Shown in pieces: positions 1-10,356 of a DNA stretch of 64,000 nucleotides. The stretch comes from Persicaria tinctoria. Lineage: Eukaryota > Streptophyta > Magnoliopsida > Caryophyllales > Polygonaceae. The stretch lies in NCBI GenBank assembly GCA_037127255.1, contig JBANSL010000004.1, positions 11,437,501 to 11,501,500 on the forward strand, written 5' to 3'. Positions within the stretch are counted from its first letter, which is position 1. Every line of letters starts with the position of its first letter. A program made the translations under genes and the position numbers. The notes beneath the pieces are model-generated. The model was not told the origin of the DNA. It did no database searches and saw only the letters and a list, made by a program, of their open reading frames with translations.

Positions 1-829
1 ACCCGCCGGGTCTTACGGGTCGGTAACCCGTCGGGTCAGTGACTCGACGGGTGTGGGTTCTCGGGTCAAAGGGTCAAGGCGGGTTGCGGGTTAGGGTTAG
101 GGTCAGGGGTTTGAAAACCCGCTGACCCGGCGGGTCGACCCGCCGGGTCAACCAGCCATTCCAGAATTTTTTTTTGAAAAAAATATTTTTTTAAGTTTAT
201 AAGTATTATTATGTATATTATTCTTAGAATAATTCATAATAAATAGATAAACTAACGTGCAAAATGCAATGTGAGTTACAAGTCACCCCATCCTTCCCCT
301 TTTATAGCCTTGGAAGGGCACCTTCTATTCTCTCATTTCCAATGTGGGACAAGAGCACTCTCCCACATTGAAAATTGATAGTTAAAATGAGAAGGGTTGG
401 AGATATATATATGTGTATCCCATCTTCCCTTGACTCCCACTCCAATTTAAGCTTTATTTCCTATATATTGAAATGAAGTAAAGTTGAAGAAGTCTTATAT
501 CCTACATTTATATTGTAATGGATGAAGGGAATTTTATAGAAATATAAAATTTCTAAATTTCTAATGTTTTTTTGTTCAACTTCATATTGAAATGAAGTGG
601 ATATAAAAAATGATATGTAGAAAAAATATTTGCATATCATTTTTTTAATTTTTATTAGTAAAAAATGTTATTAAATTTTTTTTTTATTGTGGTAATCCGC
701 CGGGTCAACGGGTCGACCCGAACCCGTCAACCCGTAAATTTCCGGGTTAGGGTTCGGGTCGACCTATCTTGACCCTTGACCCGGCGAGTCGAACCCGTCG
801 ACCCGGCGGGTCTGACCCGTGGCCACGCC
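1..829. mobile_element. right part of a hAT-like non-autonomous element with GC-rich subterminal repeats
   Basis: Two GC-rich blocks (1-155 and 690-829) are made of short degenerate units such as GGGTCGACCCG and CCCGCCGGGTC, in both orientations. They flank an AT-rich core without coding capacity. The block ends at GACCCGTGGCCACGCC, next to unrelated DNA. Many plant hAT MITEs begin with a TAGGCGTGGC-type terminus followed by CGGGTC-rich subterminal repeats, which is the basis of the call. The left end lies outside the window, so no target duplication can be checked. The core (about 300-430) also holds a pair of CCAATGTGGGAC-like and TCCCACATTG words forming an inverted repeat. A generic GC-rich satellite-like repeat is the alternative. 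Confidence 0.5.
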
Positions 830-991
830 TAATCCTATTGTTGGATCTCTCAATTGTAAACTGAATTCAGCTTTTAATGATCTTTCAAGTTTTTCTTGTC
901 CCGATTTCTAGCGAAATTAATTGTATCTTTGTTGAATTACCGATTTAAAACTAGAAAAAGTGGTTACTAATGATGAAAATGATGTATCCAG

Positions 992-1059
992 GAATTGTGG
1001 TTACTAATGATGGAAATGCTATACTGCATGAACTGGACCTTGCACACCCAACTGCAAAG
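992..1059 (+). pseudogene. CCT3: stray exon of a CCT3 (TCP-1 gamma chaperonin subunit) gene
   Basis: The exon reads GIVVTNDGNAIL, then HELDLAHPTAK. It matches the conserved N-terminal nucleotide-binding segment of chaperonin CCT subunit gamma (family form: IVVTNDGNAILRELD). It is bounded by a 3' splice AG at 990-991 and a 5' splice GT at 1060-1061, so it looks like a genomic exon with its introns rather than a processed copy. The family Arg of ILRELD is His here. No further CCT3 exon is visible downstream, and the next recognisable coding segment belongs to an unrelated gene (CHUP1, 2604-2852). This is therefore a captured or orphan fragment. A partial duplicate of its start (GTGGTTACTAATGATG) lies just upstream at 960-975. 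Confidence 0.75.
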
Positions 1060-2600
1060 GTATTCTCTCTTTGCTTGAATTGTTACTATTTACTTCTCTT
1101 GCCATGTTAGTAAGATTTTTTATGATGAATTTAATCAGATTTTCATGGTGTTTCTTAGTGCCCTGATTAGTTGTATCTTTATTGAATTATGTGAGTCTTT
1201 TATAATGATAGTAGGCATTGATTGTTCATTCCGAATTGAGATACTTATTACCTATTGTAATCCTGCATAAGTTTAGAGAAAATTGAATAACTATGTGAAT
1301 AAAAAACTGAATTTAGTTAAAATGCTCCAAAAATTGATAAGGGGTTATATTCATTTCAAAGGCTAAGAGCCACACTCCAAATTGAGATACAAAAGAGACA
1401 AAAGCATTACTTAACCATCTAGAACTTTGCATTCCTTTTTTTAACTGTTGAATGATATTGGTTGCATATGGTACTTCACAGTTTGGCAATTTATGAATCA
1501 TTTCCATTTCCTACTTCTTTTTAGACATGATAATTTGCTTTAACTAGCGTCAAAAGACATTGGAACGTCAAATTTCTTAGTGCCAACAATTGGTAGAAGA
1601 TATACACCCTATTAGTAAAATATTTTATAACTATTGGTAGGATTTAAAGATCTTACTGGTAAGATGATAATCTAATTTACACTCAAGTGAGTAATTTATC
1701 AAGTATTGAGTTGCTTATTTACATTTTACAGTAACTTCTTTGTAGGATTAATGGCGCTTTAGTGTGACCGATCTGTACAAAGGAGGGTGATTTTTAGTGG
1801 TTGAGTGCTTTTACTTTGTTGTCTTGATTTGATGTTGCATTGCATATTGCAACCATATGTATGGTTTGAGGGTAAAACTGAGTAGTCACTAGTGAGTACC
1901 ACCACAAGGGTGGTTGTATATAAACTGGGAAAGCTCTCCTGCTTATAATTCCTCCAAGTTACTTTCTAGTCACTTTATTGGCCTTGTATATAAATATTGT
2001 TTTTTGACGATTTATTGTCTTGCTCGTCAATGGATATGTAATGCTTTTTTTTTTATAAACGCTAGCTGAATGAATTTTTACTTGTGCTCAAAGGAGGAAT
2101 TAATCACACTTTATTTAGGCTGAGGGATAGGGATACTGATGTGTTATAGTTGTACAACAATGATGATCTTTTCTTCTGAAAGTGGATTTGGACGATAAAG
2201 GACAGTTTGTAATTTTGGGGTGGCTAGGTTTGTTCAGTTGGTAGGATAGGCTTGACCAGTTGGTAGGATAGACTTGGATTCACCGGAGATAAAGCCTTAC
2301 CTTGCACAGGGTCCAATTGCTAATTCAGTTGGATAAGTGATTAGAAACTTTGATGATGGTAATTCTCCTAGATTGTTGGGCTTCAGAGTTTAGTATTATC
2401 TCGATTCTTTAATAAAAAAAATACTTGGAGTTATAAACGTACTGGTGCTTCATTTAGCTGCTTATCTTACAGAGAATTTCTCATAAGTTTGAAGCTTGTT
2501 AGATATTTTCCTTTTCCGATGTAAGAGATATTTTTGCATCTTGCAGGATCGCTTAGAATATCTTAGTTAAGATGATTTCTTGATCAGAGGCAGAATATCC
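1060..2600. other. unassigned AT-rich stretch between two gene fragments
   Basis: No gene is supported. Sequence on either side of the CCT3 exon resembles intron (T-rich, stop-rich). The first copies of the GGTAGGATAGA-type motif appear here (near 1586, 1631, 1656, 2235 and 2259). No element boundary was found. Confidence 0.4.
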
Positions 2601-2603
2601 ATA

Positions 2604-2852
2604 TTCAAGGAGTTGCAGAAGCAAATTCAACTTGAAGCTAATCAGACTAAGGGCCATCTTTTGCCGCCAAAGCAACAAGTGAGTGCACTTCAAGCTAAAG
2701 AGGAGGAAGCCTACAGGAAAGATGCTGAGGTTGAGAGGAAGCTCAAGGCTTTCAAGGAGCTCGAGATGGATGTCGCACAACGTAAGAACATTGAGCTTCA
2801 GCATGAAAAGCGCGAGCTGATGGTTAAATTGGATGTTGTTGACGCAAGATAA
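2604..2852 (+). pseudogene. CHUP1: CHUP1 coiled-coil fragment
   Basis: The frame encodes about 83 residues of charged coiled coil, including ELQKQIQLEANQTKG, LQAKEEEAYRKDAEVERKLK and ELQHEKREL. They follow in order the central coiled-coil segment of plant CHUP1 (family forms: LQRQIQLDANQTKG, KDTEVERKLKA, ELQHEKREL). CHUP1 sits on the chloroplast outer envelope, binds actin and profilin, and moves chloroplasts. Only this one exon-sized piece is present. The C-terminal proline-rich and actin-related regions and the N-terminal membrane anchor are missing, and the frame ends at a stop at 2850-2852 soon after KLDVVDAR. It has no promoter of its own and sits in the same orientation as the CCT3 exon, so it is most likely a transposon-captured fragment. 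Confidence 0.78.
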
Positions 2853-3621
2853 GACTAGTGGTAGGACAAATTTGTAAACCTGGTAGGATAAATATACGAT
2901 ATTGGTATGATAAAAATGTAATCACCGAAATTCCTAAGTGTATAACTTGACGCTAATGATAGGATAGATGTACACGAATGGTAAGATATAGTTGTATTAT
3001 TGGCAAAGAAGTAGAATTAATATTGACCAATCCACAAATCCCAGACTAGTAATCATTGAGGCGTGAATTGACCCTAATCTCAATCTCAATTACCAATCCA
3101 TAAATCCCAATCTCAATCCAATTTCTATCAATCAAAATTCATGAATCCAGTCTAATTCAATGCTAGAACGACCGAATTAGAGCCTCTACCCTTGGATATA
3201 ATGTTACTTAGGATTCCTTCATCTTTTGTTGTAGACTGAAAACCCTCTACCCTTGGTTGTTTTTCTGAAAAATTTGGAACATAATTTGCTACGGTTTCTA
3301 GCTTTATTTTCCTTGAAAGCTATTTAAATTGGTAGGATAGATGCACAACAATGGTAGGATAGATGAAAACTAATGGTAGAAGAAAACAACGTTATTGGTA
3401 GGATCGGAATGGTAGGATTGATGGAAACTAATGGTAGGAGAAAACAACGATATTGGTAGAATCGGAATGGAAACTCAGTAATTCCTGTATAACTTGACAC
3501 TAATGGTAGGATAGATGCACACTAATGGTAAGATATATTTATACTATTGGAAATATGTAAATGCATAATTGACTTTACAACAACACAATATATCGGAGAC
3601 TTAAGAACACACACTCCGTAT

Positions 3622-3692
3622 TAGCCCATGTGAGAGTCGAACTCACATCTCTGTGTGCAAACACAACGCTCTACCAATTGAGCTAATAGGCT
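3622..3692 (-). tRNA. tRNA-like gene, anticodon uncertain (UGC-like), possibly a pseudogene
   Basis: Read on the minus strand this folds as a cloverleaf. The 7-bp acceptor AGCCTAT/ATGGGCT pairs fully with one G-U. The D arm is GCTC..GAGC and the T arm is GTGAG-TTCGACT-CTCAC. The A box TAGCTCAATTGG and B box AGTTCGACTCT are near consensus. The anticodon stem TGTG/CACA closes on a six-base loop TTTGCA instead of seven, so the anticodon cannot be set with confidence (TGC for Ala or GCA for Cys). No oligo-T terminator follows the 3' end. It lies among mobile sequence, so a non-functional or transposon-borne copy is likely. Confidence 0.5.
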
Positions 3693-3939
3693 ATTTATCA
3701 TCGTAATAGTAAAGACCAAGTATTTGATGAGTTACGAGGTAGTCCATCACCACCATAGCTGCAGTACGTGCCTCTACCTTGAACACCAAGCTCCCACTCC
3801 CGGGAGCCCACCAACCGTCGCAGACGACATTGATACATACCCTATCACCTGGGGTACGCAACAGGAATAGAGGATCAGTCTAGGGGGTAGTTCTGATATA
3901 GGAAAGAGGAACATAGAAGTCCTCGACAGTGACTGGTAC
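3691..3939 (-). pseudogene. decayed coding remnant, unrecognised protein
   Basis: The minus strand holds one long frame with protein-like composition and a single in-frame stop (TAG at 3880-3882). Segments include VTVEDFYVPLSYIRTTP before the stop, then LFLLRTPGDRVCINVVCDGW and VFKVEARTAAMVVMDYL after it. The terminal stop overlaps the 5' end of the tRNA-like gene. I do not recognise the family. The continuous reading frame over about 80 codons with only one stop argues for a fragment of a real gene, probably captured together with its neighbours. Confidence 0.35.
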
Positions 3940-4023
3940 CAGCGATGGGTAAGTCATCATGTGTGGCTTTTCCCAGCGATGGGTAAGATAACATAACAGT
4001 ACATGATGACTTACCCATCGCTG
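3940..4023. repeat. 23-bp inverted repeat with 38-bp loop
   Basis: CAGCGATGGGTAAGTCATCA (3940-3959, the arm running to 3962) is repeated in inverted orientation at 4001-4023. A third, direct partial copy, CAGCGATGGGTAAGAT, lies in the loop at 3974-3989. Transcribed, this would fold into a strong hairpin. It directly abuts the decayed coding remnant at 3691-3939 and may be a rearrangement product of that fragment. Confidence 0.75.
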
Positions 4024-4287
4024 TCACTGCCACCAACAAGCTTGTTGCACTTTTCCTGGAATGGATAGACAGTTAAACACTGTTGGCAGGCCAGAACTGT
4101 ACTATTGGTAGGATGACAACTGTATCGTTTCCTCGGATGCACGTGTGGCTTTTCCCCCGTCCTTTCCACCGATCTCTTGGTCTGCCTCACTTTTTGCAGG
4201 GCATGTTGGGGTGTTTGAGATCCTTCTCTCAAGCTTATATATATGCTTGGGGAACACCCATCAATGCAATGATTGCATTTTCCCCTC

Positions 4288-4626
4288 ATAAATGCTCTCC
4301 CCTTCCCCCCAATGAAGAACCCCGTTTTGACGCCAAAATTACACTGACAACCCGCCAAAACAGCTACGGTCAATCCGTTCCAAATTTCTCCAAATTTTCA
4401 GGTATGGTAGGACATTTTAAGCCTATTGGTAAGATAACTATATGCTATTGGTTAGATAATTGTACCATATTGGTCAGACAGATGCTCTCCCTCTTCCCCC
4501 AATGAAGAACCCTGTTTTGGCGCCAAAATTTCACGGACATCCCGCCAAAATCGCTACGCACAATCCCCTCCATATTATCTCCAAAATTTCCATGTATGGT
4601 ATGACAAGTTTGGCCTATTGGTAAGA
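4288..4626 (+). repeat. pair of roughly 140-bp direct repeats
   Basis: The blocks 4288-4432 and 4480-4626 run in parallel. Both hold ATGCTCTCCC, CCCCAATGAAGAACCC, GTTTTG.CGCCAAAATT, CCCGCCAAAA, ATGGTA.GACA and CCTATTGGTAAGA. They are offset by about 191 bp and diverged. This is an old tandem duplication within the motif-rich region. No gene is visible in it. Confidence 0.7.
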
Positions 4627-4699
4627 CAGATATCTTCTATTGGTAAGACAGATGTGTTTTCTTGGTAAGCCAAACGTGTCCAGTTCCCATAAATGAAGG

Positions 4700-6125
4700 T
4701 GATGCTTTTCTCTCACCTTTCCACTCGTCTCCTATGTTGGCTCCCTTTTTTGCAGAGCATTTAATAAGGAATGACACCCATCAATCAAGATTTTTTAAGA
4801 GTTGATTGACACCCTTAATTCAATCATTGAAATTTCCTCTCATAAATGCCCCCCCTTTTTTTCCTACTTTATTGGAGCCACACCCCATGTCCAGCACCCC
4901 CCTCCTGATTTCTCTTTTTTCAAAAGATGGAGCTACAGTGCTGCTCAACTCCCTTTCACCTGCTACCTCCACTGCCGGTGGTATTTTTGCATTTGCAAAA
5001 ATACACCACTTTCTACCCCTAGCCAATTTTTTAGGTACATGTCTAGTGTAGCCAATAGGCCCATTTTGTGGTCTAATCACTACCATTTCCTCAAAAAACA
5101 AGGACATGTCTAGTTGTGCAATTAGGTCCATTTTTTGGTCTAGTTTAGCAAATCGGCCTAAAAAATTTCACATTGACCCGGTCCAACCCCCTCAACCCGA
5201 TATTAGTTAGCTTAGGTATAATGATAACGGAAAATGATTATCATTACCATCATCATGGTCATCATAATCCGAAAGGGGCCCGGCAAGAAGATGCATGCAT
5301 GTTACTCTCTAACCCCATTTTGCATTTTTTTCAAAGTTAACAGTAGGCCGGGGAGCATTTAAAAGCCAAAAGCAACTGAAATTACCCCACCTATCTCCTA
5401 CACTCCCAACATTTTTAAACTATAACCCGGTCATGTGTTGGTGTTTGTCACGTACTTAACTAAACTTAGAAAAATTGACTCGAATATTTGGTAATTTTTT
5501 TAGGTTTAAGGTCGGTGTTTTAGACTCGAAATTCGAAAACAACTCGAATTTGAAGTTTTAGGATTAATATCTGATGACCCGTTAGGTCAAAATCGATTCA
5601 GTGAGTCAGCGTTATATTTATAAATTTAATTATAATATTATTAATTATTTAGTTTAATTTGATATATTAATATTATAATTTAATTTTGATAGTATTTTAA
5701 TATTTTTAAAGAGTCTTTGAAAAGTTCAAGTTTTTTGAAGTCGATCCAAAACTGGAACAAACTCAATTTGGTGTGACCCAGAATGACCCGTGACCTGATT
5801 AATCTGAAACTCGATCTACTTAGAATGCAAATAACCCGCACCCAATTCAAAATAACCTGATTGACAAGTCTAGTCGTCACCATACATTTTTTCTCCTAGT
5901 AAACTAGCCATTTTTAACTATCGATCGATCTATGCTAACTCTCCATTGCCCCAAACCCACTTAACCCAGGTCATCTCAAAAGTTGCATTACTAATTGTTA
6001 AAAAAGTACAAAATAAAACTTAGGTTATTCTTTGTCAGAGGTTTCATACATAATTTGGCTCTATGTTACAAACTAAACCTTCAACGTACATTAGAGTGTA
6101 TTGACATGGTCATTGGTCCGACGTC
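4700..6125. other. unassigned intergenic sequence
   Basis: No gene is supported. A short degenerate direct repeat (TCTAGT.TAGCCAATAGGCCC-like) occurs near 5041-5075 and 5106-5140. From 5520 to 5870 scattered GACCCGTTAGGTC-like words resemble a worn copy of the CGGGTC-rich repeat seen at 1-829. Confidence 0.4.
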
Positions 6126-6133
6126 GGGTCAAG

Positions 6134-6831
6134 CATAGGCGGAGCTAGGCGGGGGCAAGTGGGAGCATTTTCCTCCCCTTTCATCCGACAAATTACCTAT
6201 ATTTGTTCTACTCGTCGATAGCTTCGTTTTGATATATTATAAGCCTAAATCCGACAACCGAGTAAAAAGTTATGAACGTTTGAGAGTTAAACACAAATTA
6301 ATTATTTCAAATGTCTTTTAATAAATCATGATGCTTTTATATTTTACTTAATTTGATATTCTGGTAATGTAATTCAATCTAAGAGCTTCGAAACAAGAGG
6401 TTATATTACTAAATTCGATAATTATATAAGAAATTATGCAAGTTTAAAGTTTGTATATCTTGTTACACGTTATTACATGATAAGAGAACAACAAGTTGCA
6501 TATGACTTTGTGGGTTTCAAACGATATAATTTTAGACGAAAATAATGTTGTTATAGATTAAAACGACATCATTTTCATTTTAAAGAGAAAAATAACTATA
6601 TAACAACTAATTACATAGTTTTAAACTAACACCACAATTTTGAATAAAAAACGTTGTGTTTTGAACTAAAAATACCTTGTCTTGAACTAATATATATCAC
6701 CGTTTAATGTAAAATATCATAGTTATGCTTCTCTAAACTATAGAAAAATTTACCGAAGAATGAATCAACAATTTGTATAAAACTTCGTCCCCCCCCCCCC
6801 CCCCTTCGATAAATTCCTGGCTCCGTCCCTG
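6134..6831. mobile_element. non-autonomous hAT-superfamily element, 698 bp, with 8-bp target duplication
   Basis: The left terminus CATAGGCGGAGC and the inverted right terminus CAGGGACGGAGC match at 10 of 12 positions. Both are followed inwards by hAT-style G-rich sequence, including a 16-C tract at 6789-6804. The element is flanked by the 8-bp direct repeat GGGTCAAG at 6126-6133 and 6832-6839. Eight-base duplications and a CAGGG(A/G)CGGA terminus are standard for plant hAT elements. The AT-rich interior has no transposase frame. It inserted into older CGGGTCAAGG-rich repeat DNA. Confidence 0.85.
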
Positions 6832-6839
6832 GGGTCAAG

Positions 6840-6945
6840 GGTGGTCGACCCGAATCCTCATCCAGGAAAGTCATGGGTTGACGGGTTCGGATCAACCCGT
6901 TGATCTGGCTGGTTGACCCGCTGATCCGACGAGTTACCATATTAA
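6840..6945. repeat. CGGGTC-type GC-rich repeat remnant
   Basis: It contains GGTCGACCCGAATCC, GGGTTGACGGGTTCGG and GGTTGACCCGCTGATCC, the same unit type as at 1-829. It lies directly to the right of the 698-bp hAT element, and similar words (GTCCGACGTCGGGTC) lie to its left, so that element landed inside this older repeat. It abuts the truncated 3' end of the copia element. Confidence 0.55.
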
Positions 6946-7045
6946 AAAAAATTATTACTATTTTTTATAACATTTTGACTAATAAATAAATAAATAATAT
7001 AAGTAACCTACTGACTTATATGCTAGACACACTAGGGAATAAGTT

Positions 7046-8071
7046 TACATAAGCCTTCTGTGTTGATCCTGAGAGGTGATCTTGGTAAACAAATCTGCAG
7101 GTTGCTCTTTAGTATGAATCTACTAAGCTTCCACTTCTTTACGCATCACTTTATTACCAAAGGGCAATCAACCTCAAATGTTTGGTTCTCTCATGGAACA
7201 CCGAATTCTTGGCAACATGCAATGCTGCTTGATTATCACCATATAGATCCACTGGACCCTTTTGCATCACATTGAGGTCTCTTAGTAGAGCAACTAACCA
7301 AGTGATTTCACAACATGTAGCTGCCATTATTGCCATGTACTCTGATTCTGCAGTAGACATTGCTACAAAAGACTGCTTTTTCATTCTCCATGAGACAAGG
7401 GATGAACATAGAAAGATACAGAACCTAGTAAGAGATCGCCTAGTCATAGGGCATGACTGCCAATCAGCATCACGGTAGGCTTTGAGCTTCAAATCTGATT
7501 TCTGAGCAAGTAGAAGACCTTGACCAGGAGCATCTTTAATGTACCTCATCACATGTTTGACATCCTTCCAGTGTTCTATGCATGGCTCTTGCATAAACTG
7601 ACTCAACACTTGGACACTATAAGTAATATCTGGCCGTGTTACTGTTAAGTATATCAACTTCCGAACTAGACGCCTGTATAAGTGAGAATTCTTCATCTTC
7701 TCCCCCTCTGTGGTTAATTTCTCATGAGTATCCAGAGGAGTGGTGAGAGGCTTTGCATTGCTCATTCCAGCCTCTTCCAACATCTCCATTGTGTATTTTC
7801 TTTGATTGAAAATTACTCCTTTAGGATTTCTGTCAATCTCAATTCCTAGAAAATACCTCATTTCACCAAGATCTTTCAACTGAAACCTGCTTTGCAGATG
7901 CTTCTTGATCTTGTTGATTTCAGCTTGAGAGGATCATGTCATCAATATATACTAGCAATGTAGTGAATTGAATGAGCTTCCTTCTTTCCTGGTGAATAAT
8001 ATATGAGTAGTCAGCTTTAGATTGAGTGTAACCTACCTCTTGTACTGCACTTGAAAATTTTGCAAACCATT
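7046..8071 (-). pseudogene. Ty1-copia pol, distal part: reverse transcriptase C-half and RNase H
   Basis: The minus strand encodes the second half of copia reverse transcriptase, with the YIDDM active-site box near 7933-7952. It continues through LKDLGEMRYFLGIEI and the RNase H domain (DADW, STAESEY, LYGDNQAA, HERTKH). The terminal region near 7050-7140 (EQPADLFTKI) is in another frame. Frameshifts occur next to YIDDM and after HERTKHL, so it is dead. It continues exactly at 17645 once the CACTA insertion is discounted. The 3' LTR is absent, and GC-rich repeat DNA begins about 100 bp beyond the pol stop. Confidence 0.9.
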
Positions 8072-8109
8072 CACTAGAACAAAAAACCCATTTTATCTCA
8101 CATCATATA

Positions 8110-8870
8110 TATCACGGTTCCATTGATAAGTGTCTTAAAATGTATTTTTAATATGTTTATCATGGTTTTATTACGGATCCGAGATAATTAGGGTAGTGAA
8201 CATCCTAGTCACATATATAATATATCACGCTTATAGGTAAACCGTGATATATTATATTTTAGATTTTAGTTCCCCGCTTTTTTTTCTTCAAAGGCCCGCC
8301 CGCTTGTTTTTTCTCCCATGGCCTAATTAATGACTTAAAAAAAAGGAATTTAATTTTTTAAAAAAAAGTTGAAAACCCTAAAGGGAACCGGTTCTATTCT
8401 ATGTTTGATGGAAATCGAATGATGCTCGACAAAATAGAAAGAAGGAAGGCTCAAGTACAAAGGCGATGTTAAAGACGAATTCCATCCCCTACCTCTCATC
8501 GTCAACGAATTCTCCTAAATCTCCTAAATTTGATCGTTTAGCAAGGAAAGCTTCAGTACTGCGGCATGGGGGTTGACCTAATTTCGATCAAGGGTACACC
8601 AACGACTGCTAATTTTGATCGGCAACTAAGTTCAGTAACGGCTGGTTTCTGCAACCACCAACCACAACTCTCTAGCGATTACAAGGTATTTTCAAGATTC
8701 AAAATTTGTTCTATTTCTTGGTGAATTTGTAGTTCTGCACAATTTGCAATTAGCATGGTAATTGTTTAGGGCTTTGCTTTGTAGATCTGTAATTTGAGTG
8801 AAATTGTTTTTCTATTAGTTTCAGTTTTGCAATTTCAAGAATTGTTTCTATAATTATTCAGGTTGACCGA
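8110..8870. other. left interior of CACTA A, no gene recognised
   Basis: After the subterminal repeats there is gene-like but unassigned sequence (8390-8700), with a T-rich intron-like stretch beyond it to 8860. It might be a captured 5' leader and first intron. No protein could be identified. Confidence 0.3.
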
Positions 8871-8877
8871 GTTACGT

Positions 8878-9226
8878 CACTATGCCAAATTACATCTCAA
8901 GCGACGGACTCAATTCATCGCCTGAGAGGGGTTTTTCGTCACCTGACCACTCAGGCGATGAACATCCGTCGCCTGACCCGTGGTCGGCTCGATGTCGTCC
9001 CTACAATATTCAAGCGATGGGTGTCATGTTGTCCGTCGCCTGAGTAACCTTAGGCAACCGAAAACAATGTTCGTCGCCTGAATACATTGTCAGACCTAAA
9101 AGGCCTTTCTTAGCCGAGCCGAGCGCTACACTTCAGGCGACAGATTTATCCTCTTATGTTCGTCGCACCGATTTGGTTTAGAATTTTATAAAATACAAAA
9201 TATGACTCAGACAACCATCTTATTAG
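8878..9226. mobile_element. CACTA-like remnant B, left part, with CGTCGCCTGA subterminal repeats
   Basis: It starts CACTATGCCAAATTAC and contains at least ten copies of CGTCGCCTGA or its complement (for example 8917, 8937, 8968, 9034 and 9071). It stops where CACTA C is inserted at 9227. The matching repeat sequence resumes at 14507. A clear right terminus (…TAGTG) with a 3-bp duplication was not found, so the element is probably truncated. Confidence 0.6.
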
Positions 9227-9479
9227 CACTACAAAAAAAAATGAAATTCGCATCGGCAAAAAGCCGTGGCAAAAGGCCTTCAAAGGGTGGCAAAAGTCAT
9301 CTAGCTTCGGCTAAGCTACGGCAAATAGGGGGGTGGCGAATTCTGGGGTGGCAAAATTTTGTAGCTTCGGCAAATAGCCGTAGCAAAAAAAATTAGCGAC
9401 GGCTACACTACGGCAAGCAACCCCTACTGAAAAATATGTCACATTTGCCACGGAAAGTTGCCGTAGCTAAAGTGCGGGG

Positions 9480-10280
9480 GAAATTAAAAAAAAACCCAAC
9501 TTTTTAGCCCGGACTTTTCAGACCCGGGCTAAAAAGTCCAATATTTTTTTTAAAAAATAAAATAATACGCACAATTTACGTAAATAATAAGATTTCATTA
9601 AATTATACAAAATTTACATAAATAATAAAATTTCATTAATTATACAAAATTTACACATATAATAAAATCTCAAAAACTACATTATTTATATACAATAAAT
9701 ATGCAAAATTATAAAATTTACATATAGAATAAAAAAATTTGCCTCATAAAGAAATAGGTCTCTCAGTCTACACTCATCCTCATTACAAACTCTCATCCAA
9801 TCTTTCATTTCCAAACAAGAGATAAAACAACAAACAAGAACAAAATCAGTTCTATAATAAAGCATCAATAATGCAACTTGCTAGATCTATTAAAATGTGA
9901 ACTTTATAAAGGATAACTCAATTTGATTACCTTGGAACAGCAGAAACCCAGAGGAAAAAAAAAGTAGCAGTTGCAAAAAGTAGCAGCTGCAATCATTTAA
10001 AATTGGGATCATTCAAAGATGTACATTTAACAAAGCAAAAGCAAGTTACAAGGAATGTTCTTTAAGATAACATATTGATGAAATAAACAGAAATGCATTT
10101 ATTAACCAACTAGGCAACGAGTGAATCTTAAACTTTATTCTTTGAATAGCTGATAGGATTCATCTTCTAAAAGAATGATCTCACTGAAGCTAGAAAGAGC
10201 ATCCAACTACTTGACAACACCTAAACAGATCCAGTTGTAAAGAATCGGATTATATACTCATTGACAGAAAATGGTAATTA
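9480..10280. other. AT-rich filler inside CACTA C
   Basis: Short degenerate repeats of AAATTTACATAAATAATAAAATTTCATTA occur at 9570-9700, followed by intron-like sequence. No gene was seen. Confidence 0.4.
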
Positions 10281-10356
10281 TATAGGTAAGCTACAACTCT
10301 ACAAGCCTACACATTTAATAGAAAAGATGTGGATCGAAACGAAAAAGCGTAATTTA

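Larger units (their letters stand above)
1586..4680 (+). repeat. dispersed degenerate motif array, consensus near ATTGGTAGGATAGATG
   Basis: By eye about 28 copies of a 12-16 bp word (RTTGGTARGAYAGATG-like), all on the plus strand, are scattered at irregular spacing. Positions are near 1586, 1631, 1656, 2235, 2259, 2858, 2880, 2901, 2955, 2978, 3331, 3351, 3374, 3396, 3409, 3432, 3455, 3503, 3525, 4104, 4404, 4425, 4446, 4470, 4594, 4617, 4638 and 4662. It is not a head-to-tail satellite because unrelated sequence separates the copies. Same-strand dispersion inside one roughly 3-kb region suggests a subterminal or internal motif of a transposable element that also carries the CCT3 and CHUP1 fragments. 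Family unknown. Confidence 0.6.

Noticed and set aside
4802..5131. Overlapping open frames of about 100 codons on both strands
   Set aside because: No domain, no splice context, and composition like the surrounding repeats.
6704..6940. 78-codon frame with a glycine run
   Set aside because: It spans the end of the hAT MITE and the poly-C tract, so it is an artefact.
8940..9080. CRISPR-like short repeats (CGTCGCCTGA)
   Set aside because: They are irregular, occur in both orientations and lie next to a CACTA terminus, so they are subterminal transposon motifs in a plant genome.
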